Assembly (NCBI GenBank): GCA_963851085.1
Contig: CAWKNX010000011.1
Coordinates: forward strand, 248,001 to 312,000
Direction: 5' to 3'
Source: DATFVJ01 sp963851085
GTDB lineage: Bacteria; Actinomycetota; Actinomycetes; Streptosporangiales; Streptosporangiaceae
Length of the DNA stretch: 64,000 bases
The notes below the pieces were generated by a model. The model saw nothing but the letters and a program-made list of their open reading frames with translations, did not search any database and was not told where the DNA came from. This document shows positions 1-8,230 of this stretch, in pieces. Every line of letters begins with the position of its first letter. Position 1 is the first letter of the stretch. Position numbers and translations under genes: made by a program.

Positions 1-31
1 ACCGTACCTTCGAAGGATGGAACGACCCGAT

Positions 32-1009
32 ATGATCACCGCCCCGATGGCCACGGCCCACGGCCTGCGCCCCCGCCGCTCCTGCCTGGCTGTCCCGGGC
101 AGCAACCCGCGTTTCCTGGAGAAGGCCCAGGGGCTGCCCGCGGACCAGGTGTTCCTGGATCTGGAGGACGCGTGCGCGCCGCTGGTCAAGGAGAGCGCCC
201 GGCACAGTGTCGTCGACGCGCTGAACAACGGCGACTGGGGCGGCAAGATCCGTGTGGTGCGGGTCAACGACTGGACCACCCAGTGGACCTACCGGGACGT
301 GATCACGGTGGTCGAGGGGGCGGGCCCGCACCTGGACTGCGTCATGCTGCCGAAGGTGCAGGACGCCGGCCAGGTCCGGGCGCTGGACATGCTGCTGACC
401 CAGATCGAGAAGACGATGGGCCTGCCGGTCGGCCGGATCGGTATCGAAGCCCAGATCGAGAACGCCAGGGGCCTGGTCAACGTCGACGCGATCGCGGGCT
501 CCTCACCGCGGATCGAGACCATCATCTTCGGCCCGGCCGATTTCATGGCCTCGATCAACATGAAGTCGCTGGTGGTCGGTGAGCAGCCCCCCGGCTACCC
601 GGCGGACGCCTACCACTACATCCTGATGCGTATCCTGATGGCCGCCCGCACCTACGATCTGCAGGCCATCGACGGGCCCTACCTGCAGGTCCGCAACCAC
701 GACGGCTACCGCGCGGTCGCTTCGCGGGCCGCTGCCCTCGGCTACGACGGCAAATGGGTGCTGCACCCGGACCAGGTCGCCGCGGCCAACGAGATCTTCT
801 CGCCGTCGCAGGAGGACTACGACCACGCGGAACTGATCCTGGACGCCTACGACTGGTGCACCTCGGCGGCCGGCGGGGCCAAGGGATCGGCCATGCTCGG
901 CGACGAGATGATCGACGAGGCCTCACGCAAGATGGCCCTGGTGATCGCGGGCAAGGGCCGCGCGGCGGGCCTGCAGCGCACCTCGAAGTTCGAGCCGCCG
1001 CAGCCCTGA
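32..1009 (+). CDS. mcl: HpcH/HpaI-CitE family CoA-ester lyase (malyl-CoA / beta-methylmalyl-CoA lyase)
   Basis: Predicted cytosolic Mg2+-dependent lyase that cleaves beta-methylmalyl-CoA to glyoxylate and propionyl-CoA, and probably malyl-CoA too. The N-terminal RRSCLAVPGSNPRFLEKA motif, the LDLEDAC strand, the metal-binding Glu in GIEAQIENARGL and the Asp in IFGPADFMASIN are the CitE/Mcl signatures; the length (about 325 residues) fits. The next two genes encode the two preceding steps of the ethylmalonyl-CoA pathway, an order I recall from Streptomyces, where ccr and a B12 mutase lie upstream; those would be just outside the left edge. Start: an in-frame ATG at 17 overlaps the GAAGGA ribosome site at 12-17, so ATG 32 is preferred; ATG 47 is possible. 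Confidence is high for the family and good for the substrate. Confidence 0.9.
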   Translation: MITAPMATAHGLRPRRSCLAVPGSNPRFLEKAQGLPADQVFLDLEDACAPLVKESARHSVVDALNNGDWGGKIRVVRVNDWTTQWTYRDVITVVEGAGPHLDCVMLPKVQDAGQVRALDMLLTQIEKTMGLPVGRIGIEAQIENARGLVNVDAIAGSSPRIETIIFGPADFMASINMKSLVVGEQPPGYPADAYHYILMRILMAARTYDLQAIDGPYLQVRNHDGYRAVASRAAALGYDGKWVLHPDQVAAANEIFSPSQEDYDHAELILDAYDWCTSAAGGAKGSAMLGDEMIDEASRKMALVIAGKGRAAGLQRTSKFEPPQP

Positions 1010-1067
1010 GCCGGGCGCGCCGCCCCGGCAGGGTCTCACCGTGACAGCACAGCGAAGGACATCGGCG

Positions 1068-1571
1068 ATGCAGTTCGGGCGTACCTACGAGGAGTTCGAG
1101 GTCGGGGCGGTCTACCAGCACTGGCCGGGTAAGACGGTCACCGAGTACGACGACCACCTGTTCTGCCTGCTGACCATGAACCACCACCCGCTCCACCTGG
1201 ACGCGAACTACGCGCAGCAGGCCACCGGCTTCGGCCGCAACGTGGTGGTGGGCAACTACATCTACTCGCTGCTGCTCGGCATGTCGGTGCCCGACGTCTC
1301 CGGCAAGGCCATCGCCAACCTCGAGGTCGAGTCGCTCAGGCACGTGGCGCCGACCTTCCACGGCGACACCATCTACGGCTCGACCACGGTGCTCGGCAAA
1401 TGGCCGTCCCGGTCGAAAAACGACCGGGGCATCGTGCAGGTCGAGACCCGGGGCCACAAACAGGACGGCACGCTGGTATGCGTCTTCCGCCGCAAGGTGC
1501 TGGTGCCCACCGGGACCTACCTCAAGGACCACGGCGGCGAGCAGCCCGGCCGCCCCGGCCCGGCCACCTGA
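1068..1571 (+). CDS. mch: MaoC-like hotdog dehydratase (probable mesaconyl-CoA hydratase)
   Basis: 167-residue single hotdog-domain protein. Residues near the N-terminus read FCLLTMNHHPLHLDANYA, the hydratase helix with its conserved Asn-x-His-Pro, followed by a glycine-rich GFGRNVVVGNYI stretch. This matches the mesaconyl-CoA hydratase/MaoC family, which adds water across the double bond of mesaconyl-CoA to give beta-methylmalyl-CoA, the substrate of the upstream lyase. A GTG at 1041 opens the same frame, but ATG 1068 has GAAGGA (1054-1059) eight bases ahead and begins exactly where family members begin (MQFGRTYEEFEVG), so 1068 is chosen. It lies 58 bases after the lyase and 43 before the dehydrogenase, clearly one transcript. 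Confidence 0.88.
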   Translation: MQFGRTYEEFEVGAVYQHWPGKTVTEYDDHLFCLLTMNHHPLHLDANYAQQATGFGRNVVVGNYIYSLLLGMSVPDVSGKAIANLEVESLRHVAPTFHGDTIYGSTTVLGKWPSRSKNDRGIVQVETRGHKQDGTLVCVFRRKVLVPTGTYLKDHGGEQPGRPGPAT

Positions 1572-1614
1572 CCCCGTCCCGGACACCGGGCACAAGCAGA
1601 AACGGAGCCGCGCC

Positions 1615-2817
1615 ATGGGACGCCTCGCACAGACCGGGGGCCTGACCGAAATCCAGCGTGACATCCTCGCCACGGTACGCGACTTTGTCGACAAGGAGAT
1701 CCTCCCGGCCGCCACCGGGCTGGAACACCGGGACGAATATCCCGCCCAGATCGTCGAGGGGATGAAGAAGCTCGGCCTGTTCGGGCTGACGATCCCGCAG
1801 GAATACGGCGGCCTCGGCGAGTCGCTGCTCACCTACGCGCTGGCCGTGGAGGAGATCGCCCGCGGCTGGATGTCGGTGTCGGGCATCATCAACACCCACT
1901 TCATCGTCGCCCACATCATCGCCCAGCACGGCACCGCGGAGCAGAAGGCCTGCTTCCTGCCCCCGATGGCGGCCGGCGAGATCCGCGGCGCCTTCTCCAT
2001 GTCCGAGCCCGGCCTGGGCTCAGACGTCGCGGCGATCCGCACCACCGCGGTCCGCGACGGCGGCGACTACGTGATCAACGGCCAGAAAATGTGGCTGACC
2101 AACGGCGCCACCTCCAACCTGGTCGCGGTGCTCTGCCGGACCAGCGAGGGCCACCACGCCCGGCACCGGAACATGACCACCTTCCTGATCGAGAAGGAAC
2201 CCGGTTTCGGCGCCAACCCCACGGTGGCCGGCCTGACCGTGCCCGGGAAAATCGAGAAGATGGGCTACAAGGGCGTCGACACCACCGAGCTGATCCTCCA
2301 GAACGTGCGCATCCCCGCCAGCCGGGTCCTCGGCGGCGCCACCGGCCAGGGCTTCTACCAGATGATGGACGGCGTCGAGGTCGGCCGGGTCAACGTGGCC
2401 GCCCGCGGCTGCGGCGTCGCCCACCGCGCCTTCGAGCTCGCCATCACCTACGCCCAGCAGCGGCACACCTTCGGCAAGCCGATCGCCCAGCACCAGGCCA
2501 TCCAGTTCAAGCTCGCCGAGATGGCCACCAAAGTCGAGGCCGCCCACCAGATGATGGTCATGGCCGCCCGCAAAAAAGACGCCGGCCACCGCAACGACCT
2601 CGAAGCCGGCATGGCCAAATACCTCGCCTCCGAATACTGCAAAGAAGTCGTCGAGGACTCCTTCCGCATCCACGGCGGCTACGGCTTCTCCAAAGAATAC
2701 GAAATCGAGCGCCTGTACCGCGAAGCCCCCATGCTGCTCATCGGCGAAGGCACCGCAGAGATCCAGAAGATGATCGTGGGACGCCGGCTCCTCGAGGAAT
2801 ACCGGATCGCCGGGTAA
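1615..2817 (+). CDS. mcd: Acyl-CoA dehydrogenase, probable (2S)-methylsuccinyl-CoA dehydrogenase
   Basis: 400-residue FAD flavoenzyme of the acyl-CoA dehydrogenase superfamily: an N-terminal helical domain, a middle beta domain with FSMSEPGLGSDVAAI and YVINGQKMWLTNG (FAD and substrate contacts), and a C-terminal helical domain with QQRHTFGKPIAQHQAIQ and RIHGGYGFSKEYEIERLYREA. Glu378 in the GEGTAEIQ motif occupies the catalytic-base position of the family. In this operon, following a Mcl and a Mch, the natural assignment is oxidation of methylsuccinyl-CoA to mesaconyl-CoA; substrate is inferred from context, not from active-site residues. GGAG lies about eight bases before ATG 1615. The gene ends 74 bases from the convergent enoyl-CoA hydratase-like gene. 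Confidence 0.9.
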   Translation: MGRLAQTGGLTEIQRDILATVRDFVDKEILPAATGLEHRDEYPAQIVEGMKKLGLFGLTIPQEYGGLGESLLTYALAVEEIARGWMSVSGIINTHFIVAHIIAQHGTAEQKACFLPPMAAGEIRGAFSMSEPGLGSDVAAIRTTAVRDGGDYVINGQKMWLTNGATSNLVAVLCRTSEGHHARHRNMTTFLIEKEPGFGANPTVAGLTVPGKIEKMGYKGVDTTELILQNVRIPASRVLGGATGQGFYQMMDGVEVGRVNVAARGCGVAHRAFELAITYAQQRHTFGKPIAQHQAIQFKLAEMATKVEAAHQMMVMAARKKDAGHRNDLEAGMAKYLASEYCKEVVEDSFRIHGGYGFSKEYEIERLYREAPMLLIGEGTAEIQKMIVGRRLLEEYRIAG

Positions 2818-2891
2818 CCCGCCGGCCACCCTCCGCCCGAGCCGCCGCCCGAGCCGCCCCTCGGGGTAGCCTCAGCAGGCGCCGGCGGCTT

Positions 2892-3671
2892 TCACACCCG
2901 ACCGTGGCGCCACGTCGGCTTGCGCTTGTCGAGAAACGCGCGCATCCCCTCACGCGCGTCAGGAAGCTGGCTGGTCGCGGCCATCACCTCGACGGCGTAG
3001 GCGTACGCCTTCGGCTGGTCGAGGTCGATCTGAGCGTAGAGCGCCTGCTTGCCGATGCCCTTGCTCACCGCGGACCCCCGCGTGACACGCTCGAGGAGGT
3101 CCTGCACTGCGGAGTCGAGCTGCCCGGCGGGCACCACCCTGTTGACCAGCCCCCAGTCGAGCGCGGTCCGCGCGTCGATGACCTCACCCGACAGGGCGAT
3201 CTCCACGGCCCGTTTCCTGCCGACGTTCCTGGCGATCGCCACCATCGGCGTATGGCAGAACCACCCACCTCTGCCGCCTGGCGCGGCGAAGCCGGCGTCC
3301 TCGCTCGCCACGGCGAGATCGGCGGTGGCGACCAGTTGGCAGCCCGCCGCGGTGGCGAGCCCGTGCACCCGCGCCACCACCGGCTGGGGCACCTGCTGGA
3401 TCAGCGTCATCAGTTCGGTGCAGGTCACCAGCAACGAGCGGACCGCTGGCAGGTCGGCGTCGGCGACGTCGGCGAAGTCGTGCCCGGCGCAGAACACCGG
3501 CCCGTTGCCGGCCAGGACGATGCCAAGGGCGTCGCTGTCCCCGATCTCACGGAACGCTGTGATCAGCTCGCGCATATGCTCCAGCGACAGGGCGTTGCGC
3601 CGTTGCGGCCGGTTCATCGTGACGGTGGCGAACTCGCCTGACCGCTCGACCAGGATGTGCTCGAACCCCAT
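2892..3671 (-). CDS. Enoyl-CoA hydratase/isomerase (crotonase) family protein, ECHDC3-like, catalytic Glu residues absent
   Basis: 259-residue crotonase-fold protein. The first oxyanion-hole strand reads VFCAGHDFADV and the second GLATAAGCQLVATADLAVAS. In classical hydratases the latter carries a catalytic Glu (GCEL); here it is Gln (GCQL), and the second catalytic Glu in the following loop is replaced by a Gly/Arg segment (FAAPGGRGGWFC). That combination, with the WFCHTP stretch, resembles the ECHDC3-like subgroup rather than a true hydratase, so the reaction is uncertain. ATG 3671 is preceded by GAGGAGG at good spacing; longer reading upstream has no support. It is convergent with the acyl-CoA dehydrogenase and probably separately transcribed. 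Confidence 0.85.
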   Translation of the reverse strand: MGFEHILVERSGEFATVTMNRPQRRNALSLEHMRELITAFREIGDSDALGIVLAGNGPVFCAGHDFADVADADLPAVRSLLVTCTELMTLIQQVPQPVVARVHGLATAAGCQLVATADLAVASEDAGFAAPGGRGGWFCHTPMVAIARNVGRKRAVEIALSGEVIDARTALDWGLVNRVVPAGQLDSAVQDLLERVTRGSAVSKGIGKQALYAQIDLDQPKAYAYAVEVMAATSQLPDAREGMRAFLDKRKPTWRHGRV

Positions 3672-3845
3672 GGCGGCCTCCTCACGACCGAGCCTACGCT
3701 CCCTCGGGGCCGGTGGCCCCGGGTGAGGTGTCCTGCCCCGCCGCGAAGAAGAAACATGATCCGGCCGCCGCGTGGGCGGCGCGGCACCCGCGTATTGTCT
3801 GCTGCAAGGCCCTGAGCACGACAAGCTGCGGCGGACAGGATGCGC

Positions 3846-4358
3846 ATGCACGAGATCGCGTACACGGTGCGGGGATTTCTCACCGTCCGCAGAGATTCCC
3901 TGCGGGTACCGCTGAGCGGATCGCTGACGATCCAGGCGGACCGGGACTCCGGCCTCTTCACCGGGGACCTGGACCTCCGCCCGGCCACCATCAGCCGCAA
4001 GATCGGTGGCACCAGCCTCTTCAGCGCCACCGTCCAGATCGCGGCCGAGTCCCCGGTGATCGGCCGGGTCGACCGCGACGGCCTGATGTTCGCGGCGGTG
4101 TCGGTGGACGCGGTGATCGCCGCGGTCCAGGCGGGCGGCCGGACGCTGCTCAGCGGCGATTCGTGCCGCACGGTCACCCACGCGGTGGTGCCGCTGCGAT
4201 CCAAACCCGGCTTCGACCTGGAGCGGGGTGGCCGCCTCGTCGGCGAATACCACCGGCCGCCCTTCACCGGATGCGGGCGGCTGACCCCGCTGATCAACGT
4301 GCTGGTCGCCGGCGGGGGCAACTCCGTCGCCATCGACATCGTCCCGCGCACGTCCTGA
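3846..4358 (+). CDS. Conserved-looking hypothetical beta-rich protein
   Basis: 170 residues, no signal peptide and no membrane segment. The sequence is dominated by alternating hydrophobic beta strands (SLRVPLSGSLTIQ, GLFTGDLDLRPATIS, NSVAIDIVPRTS), suggesting a small beta-barrel or lipid-binding shape; I do not recognise the family. Two in-frame ATGs lie at 3840 and 3846; the GGACAGGA tract (3833-3840) sits just ahead of the second, which is preferred. It is flanked by oppositely oriented genes, so it is probably monocistronic. Codon bias is normal for the window, supporting a real gene. Confidence 0.6.
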   Translation: MHEIAYTVRGFLTVRRDSLRVPLSGSLTIQADRDSGLFTGDLDLRPATISRKIGGTSLFSATVQIAAESPVIGRVDRDGLMFAAVSVDAVIAAVQAGGRTLLSGDSCRTVTHAVVPLRSKPGFDLERGGRLVGEYHRPPFTGCGRLTPLINVLVAGGGNSVAIDIVPRTS

Positions 4359-4397
4359 GGCAGGCCATGCGAACCAAACCCGCGGCGCGAACGGCGA

Positions 4398-5108
4398 TCA
4401 CGCGCGCGCCGAGCGCACGCCGATGAAGTCGGCCATCGCGCGGGCCTGGTGGTCAAACCACGCCTCGCGCGCGTCGATGACGTTGTTGAGCTGGCCGAAT
4501 AGCTCGAAGCTCAGGGCGCCGAACAGCTGCGTCCAGGCGATCATCGCGCGCGCCATGGCCGGCTCGCCAACGCTCGCGCCCACCGCTTCTGCCACCTGTT
4601 TCAGCTCGGCCCGCAGGTCCGCGGGGAGCGGGGCGTCGGTGTCGCCCGTGACCAGCCCGGCGGCGTGCGCGTCGGCAAGGATCCGGCCGAGGACGAGGGC
4701 CGACCGGGTCGCCGGGCCGATGGTGTCGGCGGGCGCCGCGTAACCGGGCACCGGGCTGCCGTAGATCAGCGCGTACTCAGGTGCGTGGGCCAGGGCCCAG
4801 GCCCGCAGCCCGTGTGCCACCGCCAGCCAGCGGCCGGTCAGGTCGCCCCGGTCGGCCACGGCCGCGTCGGCGGCCTCGGCGGCCGCACCGATCGAGTTGT
4901 ACGCGTCGATGATCAGCGCGGTGAGCAGGTCGTCGCGGCTGGCGAAGTAGCGGTAGATCGCGGACGAGACCATCCCGAGATCCCTGGATACCGCCCGCAA
5001 TGACAGGTTGGCCCCGTCCGCGGCGAGATGCCGGCGGGCCGCGGCCTTGATCTCCTCGGTCATCTCCGCCCGTACCCGGGCCCGGATCGAAGCAGCGCGT
5101 GGTGCCAT
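4398..5108 (-). CDS. TetR/AcrR family transcriptional regulator
   Basis: 236 residues. The N-terminal 60 residues form a TetR helix-turn-helix (MTEEIKAAARRHLAADG, then LSLRAVSRDLGMVSSAIYRYFASRDDLL); the C-terminal helical ligand domain resembles the WHG-type TetR C-terminus. ATG 5108 is chosen because the helix-turn-helix starts about 15 residues in and longer reading would cross the promoter region. The gene is divergent from the NAD-epimerase gene across 110 bases that contain two near-identical inverted repeats (see 5131-5198), so it very probably represses both itself and that gene in response to a small ligand. Confidence 0.9.
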   Translation of the reverse strand: MAPRAASIRARVRAEMTEEIKAAARRHLAADGANLSLRAVSRDLGMVSSAIYRYFASRDDLLTALIIDAYNSIGAAAEAADAAVADRGDLTGRWLAVAHGLRAWALAHAPEYALIYGSPVPGYAAPADTIGPATRSALVLGRILADAHAAGLVTGDTDAPLPADLRAELKQVAEAVGASVGEPAMARAMIAWTQLFGALSFELFGQLNNVIDAREAWFDHQARAMADFIGVRSARA

Positions 5109-5130
5109 AACCGAAGTATTGCACACATCA

Positions 5131-5198
5131 GAGAGCAGCGCTCTTGACAGTGATGTGCGCTCACGGGATAGTTGAGCTGAACAGAGAGCACTGCTCTC
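5131..5198 (+). promoter_or_regulatory. Divergent promoter with two TetR-type operators
   Basis: Two inverted repeats share the form AGAGC-NNN-GCTCT: operator 1 at 5131-5145 and operator 2 at 5184-5198, centres 53 bp apart (about five helical turns). Operator 2 has six-base arms (GAGAGC/GCTCTC). Between them is a near-consensus promoter for the epimerase gene: TTGACA at 5144-5149, a 17-base spacer, and GATAGT at 5167-5172. Operator 1 overlaps the -35 box and operator 2 lies just downstream of the -10 box, a typical repressor placement. Confidence 0.75.
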
Positions 5199-5218
5199 GG
5201 ACAAGAGAAGGAGTCACA

Positions 5219-6127
5219 ATGTCGCTTCATGTGATCGTCGGCGCCGGCCCGGTCGGCACCGCAACCGCGACGCTGCTGGCCGAGCGCGGCGAGCGGGTCC
5301 GCGTGCTGACCAGGCGCGGCGGCGGCCCGCAGCATCCGGCCATCGAGCGGGTAGCCGCCGACGCTACCGACGCCGACCGGCTCGCCGCCCTGGCCGACGG
5401 CGCGGCCGCGCTCTACAACTGCGCGAGCCCGCTGTACCACCAGTGGTTCACCGACTGGCCGCCGCTGGCTGCCGCGCTGCTGACCGGCGCGCAGCGCAGC
5501 GGCGCGGTGCTTGCCACCGCGAGCAACCTGTACGGCTACGGGCCGGTCGACGGGCCCATCACCGCGGCGACGCCGCTCGCCGCGACCCAGCCCAAGCTGG
5601 CGCTGCGGGCCCAGATGTGGCGCGACGCCCTGGCCGCGCACCAGGCCGGCCGGATCAGGGCCACCGAGGTGCGCGCCAGCGACTACATCGAGGCCAACTC
5701 CCTGTTCAGCGTCGCCCTGGCCAAGCCGCTGCTCGCGGGCAAGCGCGCCTACGTGCCGGCCGCCCTCGACATCCCGCACAGCTGGACCTCGATCGCCGAC
5801 GTGGCCACCACCTTGGTCACGGCCGCCACCACCGGCCAGGCGTGGGGGCAGGCATGGCTGGTGCCCACCAACCCGCCGCTGACCGTGCGCGAGATCGCCG
5901 CCCGCTTCACCACGCTGGCCGGCGCGCCGGCGCCCAAGCTGACCTCCGTGCCCTACCCGGTGCTGTGGGCCGGCGGCCTGTTCTCCCCGATGATGAAAGA
6001 GCTGCGCATCACCAACTACCAGTGGACCCGCCCGTTCACCGTGGACTCCAGCTACACCGAGCAGACCTTCGGGCTCGCCCCGACGCCGATCGACAAGGCC
6101 CTGGCGTCCATCCGCCCCGCGGCGTGA
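5219..6127 (+). CDS. NAD(P)-dependent epimerase/dehydratase family protein (extended SDR-like)
   Basis: 302-residue Rossmann protein. GAGPVG at residues 8-13 is the dinucleotide-binding loop; NCASPLYHQW and TASNLYGYGPVDG match the nucleotide-sugar-epimerase-like subgroup in which the usual YxxxK pair is not obvious, so it may act as an atypical reductase or epimerase. AAGGAG (5208-5213) precedes ATG 5219; a longer reading frame upstream would run through the promoter. Divergence from the TetR gene and operators in its promoter indicate ligand-induced expression. The substrate is unknown. Confidence 0.85.
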   Translation: MSLHVIVGAGPVGTATATLLAERGERVRVLTRRGGGPQHPAIERVAADATDADRLAALADGAAALYNCASPLYHQWFTDWPPLAAALLTGAQRSGAVLATASNLYGYGPVDGPITAATPLAATQPKLALRAQMWRDALAAHQAGRIRATEVRASDYIEANSLFSVALAKPLLAGKRAYVPAALDIPHSWTSIADVATTLVTAATTGQAWGQAWLVPTNPPLTVREIAARFTTLAGAPAPKLTSVPYPVLWAGGLFSPMMKELRITNYQWTRPFTVDSSYTEQTFGLAPTPIDKALASIRPAA

Positions 6128-6135
6128 CCGCAGGA

Positions 6136-6163
6136 CCGGGCGGCCCCGGGCGGGGCCGCCCGG
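6136..6163. terminator. Bidirectional GC-rich hairpin between convergent genes
   Basis: Perfect 12-bp inverted repeat CCGGGCGGCCCC (6136-6147) / GGGGCCGCCCGG (6152-6163) with a four-base loop, placed between the stops of the convergent genes ending at 6127 and 6168. There is no T-tract, which is common in high-GC actinobacteria. Confidence 0.65.
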
Positions 6164-6167
6164 CACG

Positions 6168-6791
6168 TTACGGCTCGCGCGGCTTGGTCGCGACGCCTTC
6201 GAACGTGTACGCCCACGCGCGGGCGCCCTTCAGGTAGTAGTTGTCCAGCCGGGTCAGCTCCAGCCCCGCGTCCGTCACCAGCCGGTCGATGGGCCGGTTG
6301 AGGTGGCAGCCTCCGGCCAGGCGGCGCTGGAACGGGGTGAACCGGTCTTGGGCGCGGGCAACCTGCGCATCGGGTGACAGGCCGTGCTCCACGAAGTGCA
6401 GCGCGCCACCGGTACGCAGTACCCGGCGGACCTCGGCGAGCGCGAGGTCCACGTCGGGGATCGTGCACAGTGTCCAGGTGCTCACCACGTGGTCGACGCT
6501 CGCGTCTTCGAGAGGCAGCGCCCGCGCGTCGACGCCGATGTACTCGACCGGCGCCGCGCATGCCGCCACTCTTGTGGCCGCCAGCTTGCGCCCCACGGTG
6601 GCGGGATCGACCGCTCGCACGCGCTTCACGCCGGGCGGGTAGTAGGGGACGTTCAGGCCCGACCCGAACCCGACTTCGAGGACCTCGCCCGCCAGCGCCG
6701 CCGTGACCCGGGCGCGCAACCGGGCGTACTGCTCGCCCCGCATCACGCGGTCCTCGAGACGGGGCAGGATCTGATCGCCGTAGAAGCCCAT
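6168..6791 (-). CDS. Class I SAM-dependent methyltransferase (UbiE/PEMT-like)
   Basis: 207 residues: MGFYGDQILPRLEDRVMRG is the usual N-terminus of this small methyltransferase group; EVLEVGFGSGLNVPYYP is SAM motif I, AVDP the acidic end of strand 2, and GGALHFVEHG a post-motif strand. The C-terminal region contains FTPFQRRLAGGCHLNRPIDRLV, shared by family members linked to lipid or quinone methylation; the substrate is not evident. The frame is open for 63 more codons upstream, but that stretch is low-complexity Arg/Pro/His and has no family match, so ATG 6791 is chosen. It is convergent with the epimerase and divergent from the aldo/keto reductase. Confidence 0.88.
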   Translation of the reverse strand: MGFYGDQILPRLEDRVMRGEQYARLRARVTAALAGEVLEVGFGSGLNVPYYPPGVKRVRAVDPATVGRKLAATRVAACAAPVEYIGVDARALPLEDASVDHVVSTWTLCTIPDVDLALAEVRRVLRTGGALHFVEHGLSPDAQVARAQDRFTPFQRRLAGGCHLNRPIDRLVTDAGLELTRLDNYYLKGARAWAYTFEGVATKPREP

Positions 6792-6983
6792 CGCATCAGC
6801 GTGGGGCAGCCCCGCCGGAAAATCCACCACGCGGCGCCATGTCCGCGGTGCCTTGTCCGCGGTGCCTGGCCGGCGGTGCCGGGCCGCCGGATGCCGCCGC
6901 TGGCACTCGACCGCCAGGCACCTGGGGATCAGCCCGGGTGAAGGCGCTGATAGCGGGACCCGGCCGGAGGTGTTCTCCATAGG

Positions 6984-7970
6984 ATGACGGCCATGGTGCC
7001 CACCGGTTGTCTGAGTCCCCGGCCGCTCGGCTCGTCGGGGATCGAGGTGTCAGCTCTGTCGCTCGGCTCGTGGCGCACCTACGAGCGGCTGCCGAGGGAC
7101 ACCGGGGTCGCCATCATGCGTGCGGCCCGCGGCGAGGGCATCAACTTCTTCGACGACGCCCGCTACAACGATGAGACCGGCAAGGCGCCCATCCCGACGG
7201 GATACTCCGAGGTGGTGTTCGGTGAGTTGTTCCGCGGCGCGGGCGTGCGGCGCGACGAAGCGGTGGTCGCCAACAAGCTGTGGTGGGAGTTCTGGCCGGA
7301 GCAGACGGCCGCGGCGGAGCTGGATGCGTCCCTTGCGCGCATGGGGTTCGACTACGTCGACCTGATCTATGCGAACCCGCCGCCAGCGGGCATGCGCCTC
7401 GCCGACCTTGTCGCCGACATGGGCGGGCTCGTCGCCTCGGGGAAGGCCCGCACCTGGGGCGTGGTGAACTGGCCGGCAGATCTTTCCGGGCAGGCGGGCG
7501 AGATAGCAGCCAGCCTCGCGATCGCGGCGCCCTGCGCGGCCCAGTTGCCCTACAGCCTGGTGCAGCGGCCGCCGGTGGAGGACCCTGCCATGACACGGGC
7601 ACTCGAGGTATCAGGCGCCGGCGTCATCGCCTCGTACTGCCTGGCCGGCGGCGTGCTCACCGGCAAGTACCGGTCGGATCCCGCGACGGGCCGTGCCGCG
7701 GGCACACTGAGCGAACCCCGGGTCGCCCCTGCCGTCGCGGCGGCCGGCGAACTCACCAGACTGGCCGGCCGGCTGGGCACGACCGCGGCCGCGCTGGCGC
7801 TTGCCTTCCCGCTCACCAACCCGGCCGTCACAAGCGTGCTGTTCGGGGCCACCAGCGAGGCGCAGCTCCGGGCCAACCGCACCGCGATCAGCCTCCTGGA
7901 CCGCCTGGGCGAAGACGACCTCGCGCAACTGCAACGCATTGGTGCGCCCGGGGACGGCGAACCTCGCTGA
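6984..7970 (+). CDS. Aldo/keto reductase family protein with His-to-Asn active-site change
   Basis: 328-residue TIM-barrel protein. RPLGSSGIEVSALSLGSW is the family N-terminus; Asp58, Tyr61 (in FFDDARYND) and Lys98 (VANKLWWEF) supply three of the four catalytic residues. The fourth, normally His in a DLYQxHRPD-type strand, is Asn131 here (DLIYANPP). The C-terminal cofactor region FGATSEAQLRANRTA is normal. Potassium-channel-beta-like and some other AKRs tolerate changes at this site, so the protein may bind NADPH with altered activity. Start ATG 6984 has GGAGG about 13 bases upstream; ATG 6993 is an alternative. Confidence 0.87.
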   Translation: MTAMVPTGCLSPRPLGSSGIEVSALSLGSWRTYERLPRDTGVAIMRAARGEGINFFDDARYNDETGKAPIPTGYSEVVFGELFRGAGVRRDEAVVANKLWWEFWPEQTAAAELDASLARMGFDYVDLIYANPPPAGMRLADLVADMGGLVASGKARTWGVVNWPADLSGQAGEIAASLAIAAPCAAQLPYSLVQRPPVEDPAMTRALEVSGAGVIASYCLAGGVLTGKYRSDPATGRAAGTLSEPRVAPAVAAAGELTRLAGRLGTTAAALALAFPLTNPAVTSVLFGATSEAQLRANRTAISLLDRLGEDDLAQLQRIGAPGDGEPR

Positions 7971-8230
7971 AGCCGCCGGGCGCGGTCCCCGCACGGCCGC
8001 AAGTCGGGCCGGGGGCGGACACCAGCGGGCCGGTCAATGCGCTGAGGATCGCGCAGCCGCTCGCACACCTGGCCCACGCCGTGCGCTACCAGGAATTCCT
8101 GGACGGCATCGAACCAGCCGAGAGGGTCTACCACCACGGCGATCCCGCCGCGGTCATCCGCTGCGCACTGCGCTGCGCTGGAACCTGACCGGCTGTCGCC
8201 GTCTGCCGGGGCCGGCCCGGCTGTGGCAGC

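Noticed and set aside
555..2829. Long minus-strand frames opposite the ethylmalonyl-CoA genes
   Set aside because: They are shadows of the plus-strand genes, with His/Val/Gly-rich sequence and no motif.
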